From an uncultured Pelagibacteraceae bacterium (lineage in GTDB: Bacteria > Pseudomonadota > Alphaproteobacteria > Pelagibacterales > Pelagibacteraceae), in the NCBI GenBank assembly GCA_902550285.1, contig CACCYQ010000005.1, positions 1-42,103 of the forward strand: DNA of 42,103 bases. The letters run 5' to 3'. Positions 9,504 to 17,996 of this stretch are shown in pieces. Below the pieces are notes generated by a model, which searched no databases, had not been told where the DNA came from, and was given only the letters and a program-made list of their open reading frames with translations. Position 1 is the stretch's first letter, and each line of letters begins with the position of its first letter. The position numbers were made by a program, and so were the translations under genes.

Positions 9504-10006
9504 TAAAATGGATCCGAAGTTTCTTTAATTTGATTTTTAAAATTAATATGTAAGTAAGAGTCAATTCCTTTTTCAAAAACAGCTTTTTCAGGTTGTAAAG
9601 CAATAAGTTTAATTCCGGGACTTAACTCTTCATTCATTTGTAATGTAATAATTTCTCCTGATGAATTTATTAATGAAACATAACTTTCATATTCTCCTGT
9701 CATTATGCCAATAAGTTTAAAATTATATAAGCTTGCTTTTTTTACATCTTCACTAGATCCAGAAACTAAAGATACTGAAGCTCCACCTTGTCCCAAAGAT
9801 TCATCTCCTGCAAATGGATCATTAAGTGGCAACGGCTCTTCAGGTGTAGCCTTAGCTTTATCAGCTTGATCTAACTTAACTTTTTGATTTATTTCTTTTG
9901 CTTTTTCTAAAATTTCTTTTTCAGTAGTGTCATGGTTATCACCAAAAACATTACTTGCTAATAATAACGATATAAAAATCAATGTTATTACTTTAAAAAA
10001 ATTCAT
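9503..10006 (-). CDS. pilP: PilP-like periplasmic pilus assembly protein
   Basis: Signal peptide; position between PilO and the secretin; C-terminal small beta domain (YNFKLIGIMTGEYESYVSLINSSGEIITLQMNEEL). Confidence 0.7.
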   Translation of the reverse strand: MNFFKVITLIFISLLLASNVFGDNHDTTEKEILEKAKEINQKVKLDQADKAKATPEEPLPLNDPFAGDESLGQGGASVSLVSGSSEDVKKASLYNFKLIGIMTGEYESYVSLINSSGEIITLQMNEELSPGIKLIALQPEKAVFEKGIDSYLHINFKNQIKETSDPF

Positions 10007-10655
10007 CTGTAAGCCCCACTATAGTTAAAATTCCTGTAACTCTTATCGCTCCAGTTGAATCTCCTTGTATCACTGAGATAGACTCTTTGTCAAAGTTTAA
10101 CATCTTATTAGATAGCGATAATGCTCTTTTAAACTTTATATAACCTAAAAAATTTCCATTTATCTCAAAAGTGACGGGTATCGTATAATAGGCAACATCT
10201 TTCTTTTTAGTTACTTTTTGGTTTTCTGCTTTTTTGCCTGATGCTTTAGCTAATGCGGCAGCTTTGCTAACTTGTTTGATATCCTTTTTTTCAATTTTAG
10301 AAATAACCAATCCATTTATTCCAGCATAATAGCTTAATGTTTCGTATAAACCTTCAACCTCGGCTCTTGAATGAAATAAGGTAGAATAATTTTCATACCT
10401 AGGTGTAAGTTTTTTAATTTTTGCTTTTTTCGCATTTATACCATTGATGAATTGAGTGGTCTCTTCCTCCATCTTGTTCATCTCTGATAACTTTAATTTC
10501 TTTTTATTAACAATGGGATTCAAAATTGCATAATATATAATTAAAAAAAATAATACTGCTCCTACGGATATTCCAATTTTAATTAAAGTTTTTTTGTCCG
10601 CATATTGCAAAATTAAGGGTTTTAAATCTTCAATTTTTAAATTTTTTAAATCCAT
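9993..10655 (-). CDS. pilO: PilO-like pilus assembly protein
   Basis: Single N-terminal TM, coiled coil, C-terminal ferredoxin-like region (YYTIPVTFEINGNFLGYIKFKRALSL); gene order. Confidence 0.8.
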   Translation of the reverse strand: MDLKNLKIEDLKPLILQYADKKTLIKIGISVGAVLFFLIIYYAILNPIVNKKKLKLSEMNKMEEETTQFINGINAKKAKIKKLTPRYENYSTLFHSRAEVEGLYETLSYYAGINGLVISKIEKKDIKQVSKAAALAKASGKKAENQKVTKKKDVAYYTIPVTFEINGNFLGYIKFKRALSLSNKMLNFDKESISVIQGDSTGAIRVTGILTIVGLTDEFF

Positions 10656-10657
10656 TT

Positions 10658-13048
10658 TTATCCTTTTGTATTAGGGTCTATTTTTACAAAAACCCTAAAA
10701 CCTTTCATTGATACTGTTCCTGATTTATATGTTGGTAGTTTCATAGAAGATAAAGAAGCTTGTGCGATTAAATTTTGCTTTCCTAGGTTTTCAATAAATT
10801 TTAATATGTCTTGATCGCTTGCTGCAATTCCCTGAATAACAACATTTCTTTTCCCATTATAATCTACTTTGTTAAACTTTACTCTTTTTGGAACACTAGA
10901 TGCTATTTGTGCTAGTATCCTATAACTAAGATCTTTATTAGATGTTAGGCTATTACTTAGTTTTAAGGCTGTAGTTATTATTTTTAATTCTTTACTTATT
11001 TTTTGGTCTTCTTTGGTTTTTTGTGCGTGTACTAACTGTATTTGATCAAAGTTTTCCAATTGTTTATTATATGAATGAATATTCCAAAAAGATAAACCAA
11101 ACAAAATCAAATACAATGCAGCTATTCCTCCAGCTACTCCTTTAAATGCAAAATTTGAAATTGCTTTCATTTTCTTTTTCTTAAACATTCCTTGTCTATC
11201 AGGAAGTAAGTTTATATTTTTTACTGCTGTGACAAATTTGTAATAACCAAATACATCAAGTTTTCTAAACGCAAGTCCAACTACTGTAGAAAGATATGAT
11301 CTGTTAGGTATGTTTATTCTTTCTTCAATTTGCTGCGGAATTTTTAGACCATCGATAGGGTCAAAAGGAGTAAAACCAATATTTACTAAATTTTTTCTAA
11401 ATTGCGATAAATAGTTGTCTAAATTATTTAGATCAGAAACGACTTTAATATTTCTTATTCTTTTTTCATATTTAGTTTCAAAATCTTGAACAGCTTGTTT
11501 TACTTGAGTAGTGTATCTTCTAACTAAACCTTCAATCTCTTCCTGATTTTGTGAATCAAATAATATTTTTCTATCCTGGCCTCTTAAAAAAATATCAGTA
11601 ATTATTGGGTTATTATCATATAATATCATTAAATAATTTTCATCCAATCCAAACTCTAGTACAGCTGTTAAATTTGCATCTTCAGCCTTTTTTGAAATTT
11701 GGTTAATTTGGTCTACAGCAGATTTTAATGCAAAACATTTTACATCAATAATAACTGGATTAAGTCCACCTGATTTAATTATTGAAGTATAACTGTTTAT
11801 ATCTGAAAGTTTTGAAGCAACGAATAATATATCCATAGTGTTGTCTTTTTGGTTTCTATTTATCACTTGGTGAAATATAGAATAGTCATCAAGATTATCT
11901 GTTAATTGAACTAAGTTTTCCCAAAGAGAATTTGTTTCAATTGCTTTTTGTAACTCTTCTTCTTTCATCAAAGGAGCTGTTACCACTCTTATAATTGCAC
12001 TAGTTACTGGAATTGCGATTGCAGCATTTGGTGTTTTAATTTTTGCTTTTTGCAAAGCAACTGATAACTCTCCTCCTAATCTTTCTGCATTATCCAATAC
12101 TGTTGCATCTACAGGCAAATCTACTTTGTGTATAAAAAAGTTTTCTAAAACCCATTGGTTTGCTTTGTTGCTTGAAATTTGTGACAATCTTATTTCTTTG
12201 TTTGTAATTTCTACTCCTACAATTTCTTCTCCTTGTGCAGTTGATTTTCCTAATCTTGATTTAAAAAACCCTTCTAGCTTACCTTTAAAATCAATTTTGC
12301 CTTTTGCAGATATGTTTGCTGCTTTATCTCCACCGCCAAATGACGGTTTTTTAAATTTAAAAGCTTTTAGTTTATTGAGCATTCCACCCATTACATTTTT
12401 TGGCTCTTCAGTTTTAGTTTCTTCTATTGGTGCGGTTACCGTTTTTACTGCAACTGCTTCAGATGTTTTTTCAATAGGAGACGCTTCTGCTACTGGAGGA
12501 GTCGAAGTAACCGGAGGTGTAACTTGTTCTTGTGAAGCAGACGATTGTTCACTTGTGCTAACTTGAGTGTCTTCTGGTACTGTTTCCTCTTTTCCTTTGT
12601 TCGACTGAACATCATCAAACCATTTTTCTAAAATAGGTATTGCTTCTTCAAGATTAGGTGTTCCTGATGAAGAAATTTTTTGTTTTCCATCAATATAAAG
12701 TCTTCCTACCCAATTTTTTGATTTTAATTCACCTTTATACTTATCCTGCCTTACATATATGTGTAATCTTCCATCTTTTTTATGAATTACCTCGTGTTCT
12801 TTCTTATCTTCTGTTTTAGTTTCCAAATTTTCAGAAGTTTCTGTACTGGGCTGTTCAGAAGATGTTGGAGCTACATCATTGGCTTGAATATTTTCACTTT
12901 CAGGTTGTTTTTCATCCTGACTTTGATTTTCTTGAGCATTGTCATCAACAGAAGTATCATCAGCAGGTGCATTTACACCCTCTGATTGATTTTCTTCTGT
13001 TTTAAACTCTTCCTCTTTATTTATATCTTTGTTATCTTCATCGCTCAT
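10658..13048 (-). CDS. PilM-PilN fusion protein with N-terminal acidic/extra domain
   Basis: 796 aa. PilM-like actin-fold region (EIVGVEITNKEIRLSQIS...AIAIPVTSAIIRVV...) followed by TM and PilN-like region (LAQIASSVPKRVKFNKVDYNGKRNVVIQGIAASDQDILKFIENLG). No stand-alone PilM or PilN in the operon. Confidence 0.8.
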   Translation of the reverse strand: MSDEDNKDINKEEEFKTEENQSEGVNAPADDTSVDDNAQENQSQDEKQPESENIQANDVAPTSSEQPSTETSENLETKTEDKKEHEVIHKKDGRLHIYVRQDKYKGELKSKNWVGRLYIDGKQKISSSGTPNLEEAIPILEKWFDDVQSNKGKEETVPEDTQVSTSEQSSASQEQVTPPVTSTPPVAEASPIEKTSEAVAVKTVTAPIEETKTEEPKNVMGGMLNKLKAFKFKKPSFGGGDKAANISAKGKIDFKGKLEGFFKSRLGKSTAQGEEIVGVEITNKEIRLSQISSNKANQWVLENFFIHKVDLPVDATVLDNAERLGGELSVALQKAKIKTPNAAIAIPVTSAIIRVVTAPLMKEEELQKAIETNSLWENLVQLTDNLDDYSIFHQVINRNQKDNTMDILFVASKLSDINSYTSIIKSGGLNPVIIDVKCFALKSAVDQINQISKKAEDANLTAVLEFGLDENYLMILYDNNPIITDIFLRGQDRKILFDSQNQEEIEGLVRRYTTQVKQAVQDFETKYEKRIRNIKVVSDLNNLDNYLSQFRKNLVNIGFTPFDPIDGLKIPQQIEERINIPNRSYLSTVVGLAFRKLDVFGYYKFVTAVKNINLLPDRQGMFKKKKMKAISNFAFKGVAGGIAALYLILFGLSFWNIHSYNKQLENFDQIQLVHAQKTKEDQKISKELKIITTALKLSNSLTSNKDLSYRILAQIASSVPKRVKFNKVDYNGKRNVVIQGIAASDQDILKFIENLGKQNLIAQASLSSMKLPTYKSGTVSMKGFRVFVKIDPNTKG

Positions 13049-13066
13049 AAGTATTTTTTTTTATTT

Positions 13067-13412
13067 CTCTAACACAAACTTACGAATCTCTAACACAAAT
13101 TTTAAAAAAGTCTAACACAAAATCTATAGTTGTGTGCTCACATTGGGTCAAAATAAATAAAAATTGTAAAAAAGTCAATAAAATCAACACTTATTTCAAT
13201 TTATTGAAATTGTAAAAAAAAAACAAAATAATTAAAATTTTTCTTAAACTCTAACACAAATAAGAAAAACTCTAACACAATTCAATTTTTAAATTTGTGT
13301 TAGAGTAAAAAAAAAAATAAAAAAATTAAAAAAGCTAATAAAATCAACGTTTTTCCATTTTTCAATTCAAAGTTTATTTTTTGTGTTAGAGTAATTATTT
13401 TTTGTGTTAGAG
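13067..13412. repeat. Array of 8 copies of CTCTAACACAAA in both orientations
   Basis: Forward copies at 13067-13078, 13088-13099, 13110-13121 (1 mismatch), 13249-13260, 13270-13281 (1 mismatch). Reverse copies (TTTGTGTTAGAG) at 13294-13305, 13380-13391, 13401-13412. Adjacent same-strand copies start 21-22 bp apart. Confidence 0.95.
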
Positions 13413-13582
13413 TATCTAATTAATGCTAAATTTATTTTTTATATAAATTTAATTTACAAATTTAGTTATTAAAATTTGAAAAAAACTATTGGTTGTACTG
13501 AAATTTTATAAATTTTTAACTATTTTTTTATAATTTTACAATTTTTAATAGAATTTTAAATAAAAAAACTTTTTTTACATAA

Positions 13583-14812
13583 TTAAACATTTTTTACACT
13601 CATCATTAATAAAAAACCCAAAAAGAAAAATATTGAGATAGATAGCAGACCAACTCTTTGTGAAAACATATATGTCATGGTTCCAACTAGTAACGGTCCA
13701 GCAAAAGCAGTAATGCGGCCGGAGAAACTAAAAAGACCAAACCCTTTTCCTAAATCATTTGTTTCTAATAATTTTGTCATCATAACACGACTAGCGCTTT
13801 GTATTGATCCTATAAACAATGAAATTACCATAACGTTATAAAAAAATTCACTTTTTGTTTCAGCAATCATTGATCCATAAAAAACTGTTAAAGTTAATAC
13901 AGCAATACAAACTAAAATAATATTTTTAGAAGAATATTTATCATTTAAATATCCTCCTATCATTACTCCGATGAATGCAACTATGTTAGCAACTATTGCA
14001 AGTTTTAATAATTCACCTGAAGTATAATTAAAAACTCCTGAAGCATAAACACCACCGCCAGCAATTAAAACTATTAGTGCATCGGAGTATATCATTCTTG
14101 CTAAAAGAAATTTACCTGTAGTAGTAAATTTATTTTTCCAAATAATTTCAATAATTTTTTTTGATGTTGGTGTTTCATCTACATTATCGTCATAAGAAAT
14201 TTTATTTTTAAAATAATATATCATTGGTAATGAAAAAATTAAAAACCAAATTGCAACAATGAAAGGAATGAATCTTATATTTTCAAAATTACTTTTATCT
14301 AACCCGAAAGGAACTTGTTCTGGCAATACAAATAAATATAAAGAAATTAAAATCATTGGAACACATCCAATGTAACCTAATGCAAAACCAAAACCAGAAG
14401 TTTTTCCAATATTATTTTCATCAGAACATTTTTTTAATAAAGAATTATAAAAAATTGATGCGGCTTCATAAAAATAGTTTGAAATAAAAAAAATAAATAA
14501 AGTATATAAAATATAATTTGAATTTGGTTTTGCAAACCAAAACAAACAAGTTGTTATAATACAAAGTAAAGTAAATTTTTCTAAATAATTTACTTTACCT
14601 TTTGGTTTTTTGTCCGCCATTGCACCAAGGTACGGTCCTGATAATGCAATTGCAATTCCACAAGCACCTGCTGTCCACTGCCAATAAGCTGCACCTATTT
14701 GTGGATCACCTACTATTTGTTTTGCAAAGTACGCTGAAGTAATAAATGTAATTATAATAATGCTGTAGGCTGAGTTTGCCAAATCATATAACGCATAAAA
14801 TAATTTATTCAT
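13583..14812 (-). CDS. MFS transporter, UMF1/Atg22-like
   Basis: ~12 TM segments; N-term FYALYDLANSAYSIIIITFITSAYF typical of the UMF1 family. Confidence 0.85.
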   Translation of the reverse strand: MNKLFYALYDLANSAYSIIIITFITSAYFAKQIVGDPQIGAAYWQWTAGACGIAIALSGPYLGAMADKKPKGKVNYLEKFTLLCIITTCLFWFAKPNSNYILYTLFIFFISNYFYEAASIFYNSLLKKCSDENNIGKTSGFGFALGYIGCVPMILISLYLFVLPEQVPFGLDKSNFENIRFIPFIVAIWFLIFSLPMIYYFKNKISYDDNVDETPTSKKIIEIIWKNKFTTTGKFLLARMIYSDALIVLIAGGGVYASGVFNYTSGELLKLAIVANIVAFIGVMIGGYLNDKYSSKNIILVCIAVLTLTVFYGSMIAETKSEFFYNVMVISLFIGSIQSASRVMMTKLLETNDLGKGFGLFSFSGRITAFAGPLLVGTMTYMFSQRVGLLSISIFFFLGFLLMMSVKNV

Positions 14813-15357
14813 TAAAGTTTATCCATTTCTAATAATTTTTGTAACGCACCACTATTTTTCCATTTTTTAATCAAAACACTAATGTCTGTAGTTGTTTGAG
14901 TAACAAACTCTTTATAAATTGATTTATAGCTTGGTCCTAATTTAATTCCCTCTGTTGAATTAAATTGTAAAATTCCTATCTTGCATAACTGTAATACTTT
15001 TCTTCTTACTGTTTCTCTAGGAAGCTGTAGAACTTCTGCAATACTTGCAAATGTTAATTTTCTGTTTTTATTATTCTCTCTTATATTTGATATTTCATAT
15101 TCAACTTCTGAATAAGTTTTTGAGCCTGTTTTGTTTAGCTCATAAAGATTGTGGCTAACCACTACCTGAAGTATCACAAACGATTCTATATCCATTTTTA
15201 ATGTGCTTCTTACTCTAGAATAAAAATCAATCACAAACATTATCCAATGATAAAGTCCTTTAGAAAAAATTGGCTCCCCTTTTGCAGTTTCATTTGAAAT
15301 TTTTTCAAATGAAATCACTGTACTTGCATCACTCATTTTAGTTTTATTGCTACTCAT
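14812..15357 (-). CDS. winged-helix/HTH transcriptional regulator
   Basis: C-terminal LTFASIAEVLQLPRETVRRKVLQLCKIGILQFN is a wHTH. The track start at 15414 is TTG; ATG at 15357 (MSSNKTK) is the likelier start. Confidence 0.7.
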   Translation of the reverse strand: MSSNKTKMSDASTVISFEKISNETAKGEPIFSKGLYHWIMFVIDFYSRVRSTLKMDIESFVILQVVVSHNLYELNKTGSKTYSEVEYEISNIRENNKNRKLTFASIAEVLQLPRETVRRKVLQLCKIGILQFNSTEGIKLGPSYKSIYKEFVTQTTTDISVLIKKWKNSGALQKLLEMDKL

Positions 15358-15483
15358 TGTAGGTAAATTTTCCCCTGTATTAGTTACTCTACAACCTATA
15401 TTAGGCAGAATCAACCTTTTACACCAATATAGGTTTTTAAACCATATTAGTAAAAAATTTATGAAAAATAATTAGTTTTTTTA

Positions 15484-15786
15484 TTAATTTGGGTTTCCTT
15501 TTATATCTGTATTTAGCTCTTGATAAATTATCACAGTTATAGTTTGCAAATTATCTATCACTCTATCTATATCCCAGTCTAAATCAACATCATTACAATT
15601 TAATTCTTCATAAAAATAATATTTTGCGTTGCCCAGTGATGGATCCATTTCTTCAGTTATAATATTTAAAGTATCTGTTCTTTTTTCAACCGCAAAATTA
15701 TATCTACAAACATTTGAAGCTGCCCAATATAGTATACTACTTATAACTATTGCAAAAAAAATCATAACTTTTGGTACGCCAAACAT
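15484..15786 (-). CDS. hypothetical protein with single N-terminal TM
   Basis: 100 aa ORF, tightly spaced with the SpoIIE-phosphatase gene. Confidence 0.6.
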   Translation of the reverse strand: MFGVPKVMIFFAIVISSILYWAASNVCRYNFAVEKRTDTLNIITEEMDPSLGNAKYYFYEELNCNDVDLDWDIDRVIDNLQTITVIIYQELNTDIKGNPN

Positions 15787-15787
15787 T

Positions 15788-17068
15788 TTATTTTCCGTCT
15801 ATTACAACAACTGTTAAATCATCTTTCTGAATTTTTCCTGATTTAACTATGTCTTCAACAATAGCTTTAAGTCTTTCATTGTTTGGTGTTGATTGATATT
15901 TTTTAATATAGTTTTGAAAACCTTCTGCACCAAGCATTTCACCATTTGGATCTTTAATCTCTGTTATTCCATCTGTAAAAATATACATTGAGCTTTCTTT
16001 AAAAGGTATTGTTGTTTCTTTGTATTTTATTTTAGACATTATACCTAATGGTGGGCCTGCTTCAGAATAATTAGAAAATTTTCCATCTCTTGAATAAATT
16101 AATGGTGGTTCGTGTCCTGCGTTTGCAAGTAACAATTCTTTTTTGTTACTGTCATAAATCCCAATAAGCATTGTAACAAACATTCCGCGTGCAGCTGTTT
16201 CACATATTTCTGTATTTAATAAGTTTAATAGTTCTGCGGCAGAAAACATTGTTTTGCTTAAACATCTATAAAGACTAGAAGCTTTTGACATAAGTAATGA
16301 TGATTTAATTCCTTTTCCTGATACGTCTGCAACTCCAAACCCAAATCTTCCATCGCCTAGGTCTGAAAAATTATAAAAGTCTCCAGACACTACCTTTGCT
16401 GGAATATTTATTCCTGAAATAGGAAAAGGATCTTTTTTATTTTGTGAAAGCAAAGTTTTTTGAATTTCACCAACTATTTCTATTTCTTTTTGCATTCTAT
16501 TTTTATCAACAAGTTCTTTAGCCATTCGTGCATTTCTAATCGCTAGAGCAGCTGGTGCTGAAAGAGTTTCTAAAAGTTTTCTATCACTTTCTTCAAAAAG
16601 TTTATTTGTTGTTTTTTTATTTAAGCAGTGAATTACACCAATACATTCATTTGCTGCTATAAGAGGTGCGCATAAAACAGAGTATGTTGTAAAATTTGTT
16701 TTATTATCCAAATCAAAATAAAATTCGGCAATTTCTCTTACATCTTTTCTAACATCTCCCACCCTAATACATTTCTTTTGTAATACTGCCTTACCCATTA
16801 CACCTTGGGTTAAAGGTATTTCATATTCATCTAAGTAAGCTTGATGCTTTGACGCTATGCATTGAAAAACTTGTTTTTTTTCTTCAATTAAAAAAATATT
16901 TGCTGCTTGAGCATTAATTCTTTTGATTATTACTTCTAAGGCATTTTGAAGTGTTTCGTTTAAATCAAGAGTTGTTGCTAAGTCTTGATTCATTTGAGTA
17001 ATTATTTTTAAGTCTTGTATTCTTGAATCTTCTTTTACTGGTTCGGCTTTTTTTGATTTAAAAAACAT
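15788..17068 (-). CDS. GAF-domain SpoIIE/RsbU-like PP2C serine phosphatase
   Basis: GAF-like N-terminus; SGDFYNFSDLGDGRFGFGVADVSGKGIKSSLLMSKA, YIFTDGITEIKD, DDLTVVVID. Confidence 0.92.
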   Translation of the reverse strand: MFFKSKKAEPVKEDSRIQDLKIITQMNQDLATTLDLNETLQNALEVIIKRINAQAANIFLIEEKKQVFQCIASKHQAYLDEYEIPLTQGVMGKAVLQKKCIRVGDVRKDVREIAEFYFDLDNKTNFTTYSVLCAPLIAANECIGVIHCLNKKTTNKLFEESDRKLLETLSAPAALAIRNARMAKELVDKNRMQKEIEIVGEIQKTLLSQNKKDPFPISGINIPAKVVSGDFYNFSDLGDGRFGFGVADVSGKGIKSSLLMSKASSLYRCLSKTMFSAAELLNLLNTEICETAARGMFVTMLIGIYDSNKKELLLANAGHEPPLIYSRDGKFSNYSEAGPPLGIMSKIKYKETTIPFKESSMYIFTDGITEIKDPNGEMLGAEGFQNYIKKYQSTPNNERLKAIVEDIVKSGKIQKDDLTVVVIDGK

Positions 17069-17114
17069 TTTTTTATATTTCCATTTTATCTCTTTTTTGA
17101 TACTTTCAACAAGG

Positions 17115-17228
17115 ATGGAAGTTATAATATATTCGCCAAATTTTTATTTACATCTGCAAGACGCAGCTGTATTCATCCAATATTGCATAGATGGCATATT
17201 GCACATAGCATCTCACATAAAAATATAA
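17115..17228 (+). CDS. candidate small ORF/leader peptide upstream of prepilin peptidase
   Basis: ATG..TAA encoding MEVIIYSPNFYLHLQDAAVFIQYCIDGILHIASHIKI, ending 3 nt before the GTG start of the peptidase gene; below the track's length cutoff. Confidence 0.3.
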   Translation: MEVIIYSPNFYLHLQDAAVFIQYCIDGILHIASHIKI

Positions 17229-17231
17229 TCA

Positions 17232-17996
17232 GTGTTTTATTTCTTGGTATTCATTTTGGGAAGTATTTGGGGAAGTTTTTGTAATGTCTGTATATATCGA
17301 CTTCCCAGCAATGAAAGTATGTTTAAAAGCAGATCATTCTGCCCCTCGTGCAAAAATCAAATAAATTGGTATGATAATATTCCATTTCTTTCATTTATAT
17401 TTCTTAAAGGCAAATGTAGAAATTGTAGCTACAAAATAAGCTTTCAATACTTTTTGGTTGAGTTAATTGCAGCGATTAGCTTTCTATTAGTTTATTTTTT
17501 ATATGGAATATCTGTAAAATCATTATTGCTAATAATATTAAGTATATTTTTTATAATAATTTTTTTTATTGATTTAAAACACTTTATAATTCCAAATGAA
17601 TTAACATTCCCTTTAATGGTTATTGGATTTTTAAAATCTTTTGATCCTAATTTAGATCAAACAATATTTCCAAATTATATAAATTCCATATTAGGAGGAT
17701 TCATTGGTTACTTTTTAATTTGGTTAGTTATTTTTGTTTATGAAAAAATTAGAAAAAAAGAAGGAATGGGATTAGGAGATGCTAAACTAATGGCTGCAAT
17801 CGGATTTTGGTTTGGATGGGTTAGCATTCCATTTACAATTTTCATTTCATCATTAGTTGCATTAATTTTTGTAATGCCCTCTCTACTTAATAAGACCAGA
17901 AAAGTATCATCTCAAATACCTTTTGGTCCCTACATTATTATTGGATGTATAATTTATGTTTCATTTTCAAACCAAATAAAATATTTTCTTCTCTAA
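17232..17996 (+). CDS. pilD: prepilin peptidase (A24 family)
   Basis: GSIWGSFCNVCIYRLP, CPSCKNQINWYDNIPFLSFIFLKGKCRNC, IDLKHFIIPNELT, GLGDAKLMAAIGFWFGW (both catalytic Asp motifs). GTG start. Confidence 0.95.
   Translation: MFYFLVFILGSIWGSFCNVCIYRLPSNESMFKSRSFCPSCKNQINWYDNIPFLSFIFLKGKCRNCSYKISFQYFLVELIAAISFLLVYFLYGISVKSLLLIILSIFFIIIFFIDLKHFIIPNELTFPLMVIGFLKSFDPNLDQTIFPNYINSILGGFIGYFLIWLVIFVYEKIRKKEGMGLGDAKLMAAIGFWFGWVSIPFTIFISSLVALIFVMPSLLNKTRKVSSQIPFGPYIIIGCIIYVSFSNQIKYFLL

Noticed and set aside
13067-13412. CRISPR array interpretation of the CTCTAACACAAA repeats
   Set aside because: Repeats are 12 bp with ~9-10 bp gaps or long irregular gaps, occur in both orientations, and no cas genes are present.
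13067-13412. MITE or Tn7-like transposon with terminal inverted repeats
   Set aside because: Outer motifs are inverted relative to each other, but there is no clear target-site duplication and no transposase, and forward copies occur in the interior. Kept only as an alternative.
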